A stretch of 64,000 nucleotides of DNA from 66-474 sp963771735 (GTDB lineage Bacteria > Pseudomonadota > Gammaproteobacteria > Xanthomonadales > Rhodanobacteraceae). This document shows positions 58,934 through 64,000 of this stretch, piece after piece. Each line of letters opens with the position of its first letter. Within the stretch, counting starts at the first letter, position 1. A model generated the notes under the pieces. The model worked only from the letters and a program-made list of their open reading frames with translations, did no database searches and was not told the origin of the DNA. The translations under genes were made by a program, and so were the position numbers. Location: the NCBI GenBank assembly GCA_963771735.1, contig CAVYUN010000001.1:1-64000 (forward strand), read 5' to 3'.

Positions 58934-60442
58934 TCAATATTCGCCGTAGCGTCCCTGCACGGACTTCAGTAGCGCCCGGGTGTCATAGCCGACGCCGTCC
59001 TTGAACACGGTCTCGACGTTCTGGATATCGTCGATGTGCGTGGCAGGGTCGCCCTTGACCACGACGAGGTCCGCGTCCTTGCCGGGCGCGATTGAACCAA
59101 TGCGATCCTGCAAGCCGAGGAACAGCGCGCCGTTGTAACTGGCGATGTGGATGGCTTGCCCGGGCGTGAAGCCTTCCTCGACCAGCAGCTCGACTTCGCG
59201 AAGATCGCCGAAACCGGGTATCACGCCGCCGTTGCCGGTCGGGTCGGGACCAGCCAGCAGCAAGCCGCCGGCCGCGACGAATTCGCGTTCCATCGCCATG
59301 CCGTGCTGGAAAGTGACGGCGCGCATTTTCGCCTGCGTCGGCGGTAGCGCATTGGTGTGCGTGCGCAACAGCATGTAGTCGTGCCTGGCCTGCGGGCTGA
59401 AGGTGGCCAATGCTTGCGGCCACAATGGCGAGTGGTTCGGCACCATCTGCTCGAACACCGGCAGCGTCGAGGTGATCGCCACGTGATGCGCGACCAGATC
59501 CTTGATCAGGCTTTTGGCATCGCCGCCCTCTGGATCCATCGCGTAAAGCGTGGCCAAGCCATCGGAGGGCGTGCAGGTGTCCGGTGCCTTGCCGGGATCC
59601 TGGGCGGTGTTGACGAAGAAACCGTGCTCGAGATCGTCGATGCCGAGCGCGGCGGCTTCGCGGTAAGTGACCGCGCACAGGTGTCCGGTGATCTTCAACC
59701 CGAGTTTGTGGGCCTCGTCCACGGCGGCCTTCAGTTCGGCGCGCGTGATGTACATGTAGGCCTTGAACGAGGTCGCACCCTGGTTGGCCCAGAATGCGAC
59801 GGTTTTCCGCGCGTCTTCGGGCCCGCTCAGGTGGTGCATCTGGATGAAATACGACTTCGAGCCTTCGAGGTACGGACCGGTGACGTCCATGTGCGGGCCG
59901 GGCAGCTCACCGGCGTCGATGTCGCGTTTGAGGTTGATGTCCGTGTACGGCTCGACGCTGCCGGTGGTGCGCAGCGTGGTGACACCGTTGGCGAGATACA
60001 GGCGCGGTGCGGAGAACGCCATTTCCGGCACGATCAGCGGCGGCTCGCTGTGCAGCTTCGCATCGAGGTCGGGTCGCCGGATGTAGAACAGGTGATCGTG
60101 CATGCCGACCAGACCGGGGAAGACGGTATGTCCGGACAAATCGAGCCGTTTCGCATCGGCGGGAATCGCGATGCCGTCGGGGCCGAGCGCCGTGATCCTG
60201 CCGTGTTCGATGACGATGGTCTGGTTTGCACGGACGGGGCCACCGGAACCGTCGATCACGCGCACGTGCATCAGTGCGACCACGGGCGCGTCCACCGCCA
60301 CGTATGGCTGCACGGCCTTTCCGGGCGTCGCCGGCGGCGGCAGGATGATCGGCGCGAGATCCTTGGGGGCCGCTTGGGCCGTGATTGCGCAGGCCGACAA
60401 GGCACAGGCACAAATTGCCGCGACGACAGTCGTGCGTTGCAT
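58934..60442 (-). CDS. exported amidohydrolase
   Basis: 502 residues. Signal peptide (MQRTTVVAAICACALSACAITAQA), possibly with a lipobox-like LSAC. The amidohydrolase metal motif MHDHLF is near residue 120, then ITGHLCAVTYREA and DDLEHGFFVN (metal-binding His), and near the C-terminus the Asp motif GPDPTGNGG. The typical end IGSIAPGKDADLVVVKGDP is present. Fits the imidazolonepropionase-like/Xaa-Pro amidohydrolase-related group; substrate unknown. GGGGAAAAACC before ATG 60442. Confidence 0.88.
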   Translation of the reverse strand: MQRTTVVAAICACALSACAITAQAAPKDLAPIILPPPATPGKAVQPYVAVDAPVVALMHVRVIDGSGGPVRANQTIVIEHGRITALGPDGIAIPADAKRLDLSGHTVFPGLVGMHDHLFYIRRPDLDAKLHSEPPLIVPEMAFSAPRLYLANGVTTLRTTGSVEPYTDINLKRDIDAGELPGPHMDVTGPYLEGSKSYFIQMHHLSGPEDARKTVAFWANQGATSFKAYMYITRAELKAAVDEAHKLGLKITGHLCAVTYREAAALGIDDLEHGFFVNTAQDPGKAPDTCTPSDGLATLYAMDPEGGDAKSLIKDLVAHHVAITSTLPVFEQMVPNHSPLWPQALATFSPQARHDYMLLRTHTNALPPTQAKMRAVTFQHGMAMEREFVAAGGLLLAGPDPTGNGGVIPGFGDLREVELLVEEGFTPGQAIHIASYNGALFLGLQDRIGSIAPGKDADLVVVKGDPATHIDDIQNVETVFKDGVGYDTRALLKSVQGRYGEY

Positions 60443-60557
60443 GGTTTTTCCCCAGGGTGGCGTGCGTTGGATTCGCAACACCGGCCACTCTAATGCTTTT
60501 CAACCGTCCCGGTACGGTGGACGATGCCGCCTTGATGCAAATCCGCGGCCGGTTTGC

Positions 60558-60995
60558 CTACGCGCCGTGGGCGTGCGCCCATTGCACGATCCCGGCACTG
60601 TTCATCGCGCCGGCCTGGCGCGCTACTTCGCGGCCGCCGAGGAACAGCGCGAGGGTGGGGATACTGCGGATGTCGTGGCGTGCACCAAGCGCCTGCTGCG
60701 CCTCGGTATCGACCTTGAGCAGACGCACGCGCGGTTCGAGTTGGGTTGCCGCCTGCGCGAAGTGCGGCGCCATCATCTTGCAAGGGCCGCACCATGGCGC
60801 CCAGAAGTCCACCAACACCGGGATGTCATTGCGCGCCGTGTGTTTCTGGAAAGCCGCTTCGTTCACTTCCAGTGGCTTGCCCTGGAACAGAAGCTGATGG
60901 CACTTGCCGCAGACCGGCGCTGCGGCAAGTCGTTCCGGTGGCACGCGATTCACGGCTTCGCAGTGTGGGCAGACGATGTGCAGGGCGTCGCTCAT
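60558..60995 (-). CDS. trxC: thioredoxin 2 (TrxC)
   Basis: 145 residues. N-terminal zinc site with CPHC at 9-12 and CGKC at 29-32, then a thioredoxin domain with WCGPC at 68-72 and SIPTLALFLGG. This combination defines TrxC. Cytosolic disulfide reductase, typically induced by oxidative stress. The gap to the HiPIP gene (60996-61192) has no gene. Confidence 0.93.
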   Translation of the reverse strand: MSDALHIVCPHCEAVNRVPPERLAAAPVCGKCHQLLFQGKPLEVNEAAFQKHTARNDIPVLVDFWAPWCGPCKMMAPHFAQAATQLEPRVRLLKVDTEAQQALGARHDIRSIPTLALFLGGREVARQAGAMNSAGIVQWAHAHGA

Positions 60996-61192
60996 GGCAA
61001 GAACTTAGGGCCTTGTGGTCAGTGGGCGGTGATGGCCGATGTGGGGGCGGATACGCGACAACCAAATGGCGGGTACGGCGTCGACTCGCTCGTCGACGTC
61101 CGGGTCGCCGGCGCTATTTGGCCTGATGCCGCGCATTCATGCGCAGGCGGGCTCCCGGACGTCGGTGTGCGTTCACCGGGCCGTGGCGTGAA

Positions 61193-61522
61193 TCAGGCAG
61201 CCTTGGGCGTATACGAGGTGCACCAGCCTTTGGCACTGACCAGCTTGCCAGGGAACAGCTGGCAACTTCCGTAGCCGGACGTACCGCCATTGTAGAGTTG
61301 GCAGTTCGCGCAGACTCTTCCCGGCTTGTACAGCTTGTTCTTCGAGGTCGTCGCATCCTCGACGTAGTCCATGGCCTTGGCCGTGGGATCGGCGTCGGTG
61401 AGATGGGGCTCGCCGGCGAACAGCTTGCGCATCGTGCCCCCCGCCATGACCGCCGCGGTGGCGACCACAGCCGTCTTCATGAACTGGCGGCGCGATTCGA
61501 TGGAGGCTTGGTTCTCTGACAT
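61193..61522 (-). CDS. high-potential iron-sulfur protein (HiPIP)
   Basis: 109 residues. A Tat-type signal with RRQFMKTAVVATAAVMAGG near the N-terminus leads to a small mature protein. The four cluster cysteines are at 71, 74, 87 and 101 (CANCQLYNGG, CQLFPG, WCTSY), the exact HiPIP arrangement. Known: HiPIPs carry electrons in the periplasm between cytochrome complexes and oxidases or reaction centres. Start ATG 61522 with GGAGTAAAC. Divergent from the cytochrome-porin gene, sharing a 244-bp region with an ANR-like box. Confidence 0.93.
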   Translation of the reverse strand: MSENQASIESRRQFMKTAVVATAAVMAGGTMRKLFAGEPHLTDADPTAKAMDYVEDATTSKNKLYKPGRVCANCQLYNGGTSGYGSCQLFPGKLVSAKGWCTSYTPKAA

Positions 61523-61630
61523 TTGTTTACTCCGGTGGGTGGATTGGAGTGCTTGAATTACGTGCCGTCCAGGCCACGCATCGTGCATGGATCACGGTCT
61601 GCATCCTAAGCGCTAAAGCTTGCAAAATAG

Positions 61631-61644
61631 TTGAGCTGGATCAA
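61631..61644. promoter_or_regulatory. ANR/FNR-like box between HiPIP and cytochrome-porin genes
   Basis: TTGAGCTGGATCAA matches TTGAT-N4-ATCAA at nine of ten fixed positions. It lies about 110 bases from either start, in the middle of the divergent region. Control by oxygen or NO through an FNR-type regulator is inferred. Confidence 0.6.
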
Positions 61645-61766
61645 CGCTGCAGTGTCTGACCTGAGAGAGACTTCTCCGCGGCCGAAAGGTTTCGTGGCGT
61701 TCGATGGTGCCAGGGAGGTAAAGCCATCGAACCTGCCCAAAATTAAATCCAATCCGGAGACCAACC

Positions 61767-63149
61767 ATGGAAACCAGTCAAGTTGTGCAATGCCGCGGGG
61801 TGGCGGCGCGCTGCGCGGGGTTATGGGTGTTGATGGTAGCGATCGCATGCATGTTGTTGGCGCCGGCCGCGCGTGCTGTGCCTGCATTCGCGCGCCAGAC
61901 CCACCAGCCCTGCGCGTCCTGCCATATCGGCGGATTCGGCCCGCAACTGACACCGTTTGGCCGCCAATTCAAGCTGATGGGCTACACATTGAGCGTCGGC
62001 AGCGACACCAAAGTGCCGTTGTCGATGATGATGATCGAATCGTTCACGCACACGGCCAAGGCCCAGCCTTCGCCGCCGGCGTCCGGATTCAGCACCAACG
62101 ACAATACCGAGCTGCAGCAGGCTTCGGTTTTTCTCGCGGGCCGCATCATGAACCACCTGGGCGTGATGGCCCAGGCGACCTATTCGCAAAATGGCGGAGT
62201 GCTCGGTTGGGACAACACCGACGTGCGTTACGCGCGCAATTTCACGCTGGGTGGCAAGCCGGTGATCTGGGGCATGTCGCTCAACAACAATCCCACCGTC
62301 AGCGACGTCTTCAACACGGCACCCGCGTGGCAATACCCGTACATAGCGCCTGACCTCGCGCCAGGGGCGCCCGCGGCGCCCATCCTGATGGGCGGGCTCG
62401 GGCAGGCGGTGGTCGGCCTGACCACGTACATGCAGTTCAGCAACGGAATGTATGCGGAAGTGGGCGGTTATCGTTCGCTGTCGCCGGCGTTCCTGAATGA
62501 CGTGAACGCGGATTACGCAGGGCGTATATCCGGACTGGCCCCTTACGCGCGGATCGCCCATACGTGGAGCATGGAAAAAGGCAACGTCGAACTTGGCGCC
62601 TTCGCATTCCATGCCGCCGTCGCCCCGCCCGGTACCGATGCCCTGGGCAACGTGGTGGCCGTGTCCGGTCCCACGGACAAATATACCGACCTCGGCATAG
62701 ATGCGAGCTACCAGTTCCTCGATGGCGGCAACAACATCGTGACCATCAACGGCCTGTACCTCGACGAGCGCCAGCGGCTGGACGCGACATACACCGCCGG
62801 CGGGTCCTCGAATCTGCACGACAGCCTGCAGGCACTGAACATCAATGCCAGCTATTGGTACCGCAACACCTGGGGCGCGACGCTGGGGGAATTCGTCAAC
62901 AACGGAAGCAGCGACATCGTCCTCTATGGCAACGCGGGCAGCCCCAACACCCAGGGCGGCGACGTGGAGCTGAACTGGAATCCGTTCGGCAAGTCGGGTT
63001 CCTGGCAGCAGCCCAACATGAACCTCCGCTTCGGGCTGCAGTACACGTGGTTCACGCGCTTCAGTGGACTCGTGCGGAACGTGGACGGTGCCGGACGTCG
63101 CGCATCCGACAACAACACGCTGTATCTGTACACGTGGCTGGCGTTCTGA
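61767..63149 (+). CDS. outer-membrane cytochrome-porin fusion, Cyc2-like
   Basis: 460 residues. After the signal peptide (WVLMVAIACMLLAPAARA) comes VPAFARQTHQPCASCHIGGFGP with one heme motif (CASCH at 49-53) and LTPFGRQFKLMGYTL. About 390 residues of alternating strands follow (VMAQATYSQNGGVLG, LRFGLQYTWFTRFSG) and a terminal aromatic, YLYTWLAF, as outer-membrane barrels end. This is the layout of fused monoheme cytochrome-porins, the best known being Cyc2 of iron oxidisers. Function in this subfamily is not established. GGAG before ATG 61767; terminator follows. Confidence 0.82.
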   Translation: METSQVVQCRGVAARCAGLWVLMVAIACMLLAPAARAVPAFARQTHQPCASCHIGGFGPQLTPFGRQFKLMGYTLSVGSDTKVPLSMMMIESFTHTAKAQPSPPASGFSTNDNTELQQASVFLAGRIMNHLGVMAQATYSQNGGVLGWDNTDVRYARNFTLGGKPVIWGMSLNNNPTVSDVFNTAPAWQYPYIAPDLAPGAPAAPILMGGLGQAVVGLTTYMQFSNGMYAEVGGYRSLSPAFLNDVNADYAGRISGLAPYARIAHTWSMEKGNVELGAFAFHAAVAPPGTDALGNVVAVSGPTDKYTDLGIDASYQFLDGGNNIVTINGLYLDERQRLDATYTAGGSSNLHDSLQALNINASYWYRNTWGATLGEFVNNGSSDIVLYGNAGSPNTQGGDVELNWNPFGKSGSWQQPNMNLRFGLQYTWFTRFSGLVRNVDGAGRRASDNNTLYLYTWLAF

Positions 63150-63172
63150 AGGGATACCAGGGTCGGTTCGTG

Positions 63173-63212
63173 CAGGGCGGGAACGGTGGAGGAGCCGTTC
63201 CCGCCCTGTTTT
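63173..63212 (+). terminator. intrinsic terminator of the cytochrome-porin gene
   Basis: CAGGGCGGGAACGG (63173-63186) pairs perfectly with CCGTTCCCGCCCTG (63195-63208) and is followed by TTTT. A strong 14-bp stem 23 bases after the stop. Confidence 0.9.
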
Positions 63213-63321
63213 CGCATCGTCGCCGCGAAAGTGCAGCGGAAAGCGGTGAATCCCGTCCGCGACTGTCGATGACTATCCTGCAGCGGGCAGCAACTTGGGG
63301 GTAGTCGCCGGGTGGCTTGCC

Positions 63322-64000
63322 ATGGCCCCTTGCATTGCGACGCGAAATGGCCATGCCTGCGACCATCCTGCCCCACGCTGTCTACTGCTTGGCTTGACGA
63401 TCGCGTTGGCAACGACTCCGGCGCTGGCCAGCGGTTCGCCGCCCTGGGTACGCGCCTCCGATGGCCGCCTGTCGGGCATCCACGATGCCAAGGGGCCTGG
63501 ATGAGTTCATGGGCATTCCTTATGCGGAGCCTCCGGCGGGACCGTTGCGCTGGAAGCCGCCGCAACCGGCTGCTGCGTGGCGGGGCATGCGCAAGGCCGA
63601 TCGCTTCCGGCCCGCGTTGCATGCAACGCAGGGTGGCCAGCGACATGGTGTTCCGCTCCGACGGCATGAGCGAAAATTGCCTGTACCTCAGTGTGGACGC
63701 CTGCCGACGGCGCGGGTGCCGTGCACCGTGGCGAAATCGAGTATGCGTTGGGCAACCTCGCGACCAACCACGTGTATGCGTGGACCGATGACGACTACAA
63801 GGTCTCGGCCACCATGGAAGGATATTTCGCCAACTGCATCAAGGCCGGCAACCGGAATGGAGACGCGCTGCCGTACTGGCCGGCAGCGAGGGCCACGGAC
63901 CGCGGCCTGCTGCGACAGGTGATCTGCGTAGACACCTACACCCGCGTCGACCACAACTCCAAGCGCTACGAGTTCCTGCAACGCTACGAACCCAACGCGC
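63322..64000 (+). pseudogene. type B carboxylesterase with internal deletion and indels, cut by the window end
   Basis: Signal-like start (LLGLTIALATTPALASG) is followed by DGRLSGIHDAKG, then in another frame LDEFMGIPYAEPPAGPLRWKPPQP, the conserved esterase opening. MSENCLYLSV and WTPADG follow at a further frame change near 63700. The sequence then jumps straight to the family's C-terminal part (EIEYALGNLATNHVYAWTDDDYKVSATMEGYFANCIKAGN). About 300 residues, with the nucleophile GESAG region, are missing. Start uncertain (ATG 63322 in the signal frame). Not functional as an esterase. Confidence 0.78.

Noticed and set aside
1..64000. CRISPR arrays, tRNA/rRNA genes, complete insertion sequences or an integrase
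   Set aside because: Looked for regularly spaced repeats, tRNA-like cloverleaf 3' ends and transposase or tyrosine recombinase motifs; none could be supported.

Overview
The window is GC-rich, densely coded DNA of a gammaproteobacterium. Gene content fits Xanthomonadales, most likely the Rhodanobacteraceae (Rhodanobacter/Dyella/Luteibacter type). Indications are the DUF6164 and DUF2269-like proteins, two Sulfotransfer_4 proteins, CadC-like winged-helix/TPR regulators, REP hairpins of the 'CGTCATGCCGGC' kind, a quinol nitric oxide reductase and a HiPIP. This placement is inferred from families, not from a marker gene. No rRNA, tRNA, CRISPR array or intact transposase was seen.

Layout. 1-2.4 kb: AT-rich, foreign-looking remnant of an ATPase plus DUF4435 (TOPRIM-like) pair resembling the PARIS anti-phage system, broken by frameshifts and a stop. 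2.4-5.4 kb: membrane protein, small protein, EVE-HNH modification-dependent nuclease, Asp/Glu racemase. 5.5-17.8 kb: housekeeping-accessory mix (serine hydrolase, membrane proteins, two sulfotransferases around an M48 protease, a 7TM-GAF protein, an ArsR/AHSA1 operon, DUF1003, a diheme cytochrome). 17.8-19.5 kb: decayed winged-helix/TPR regulator. 19.8-29.9 kb: secreted and membrane proteins, a frameshifted APC permease and acyltransferase, and a translationally coupled five-gene operon carrying tandem small membrane paralogues. 29.9-45.4 kb: CBS protein, flavin/PPOX-like protein, GntR plus serine hydrolase, transglutaminase/TPR lipoprotein, cold-shock protein, DHFR-like protein, diguanylate cyclase, YciI-like, winged-helix/TPR regulator, tautomerase, HPF/RaiA plus host-attachment protein, MtfA. 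45.5-64 kb: monoheme cytochrome, membrane protein, norB riddled with indels, large metalloprotease, SDR, dienelactone hydrolase, TPR protein, periplasmic RidA, DedA, amidohydrolase, TrxC, and a divergent HiPIP / cytochrome-porin pair with an ANR-like box between them. The window ends in a carboxylesterase pseudogene.

The most unusual structural signal is a set of five short duplicated gene 3' ends (from the M48 protease, CBS protein, cold-shock protein, MtfA and DedA genes). Every one lies downstream of its intact parent, on the same strand, with unrelated genes between. For the cold-shock gene the copy includes the terminator region. Besides these there are a dispersed 'GGGGTCRGRTTCAYTT'-type motif in intergenic DNA, an 82-bp repeat pair, and two genes reduced by large internal deletions. 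The best functional lead is the cytochrome-porin (Cyc2-like) beside the HiPIP, which suggests electron transfer across the outer membrane under oxygen control.

Caveat: many genes carry single-base indels (norB about one per 40-90 bp). Some of this may be assembly error, so broken-gene calls should be read with that in mind.
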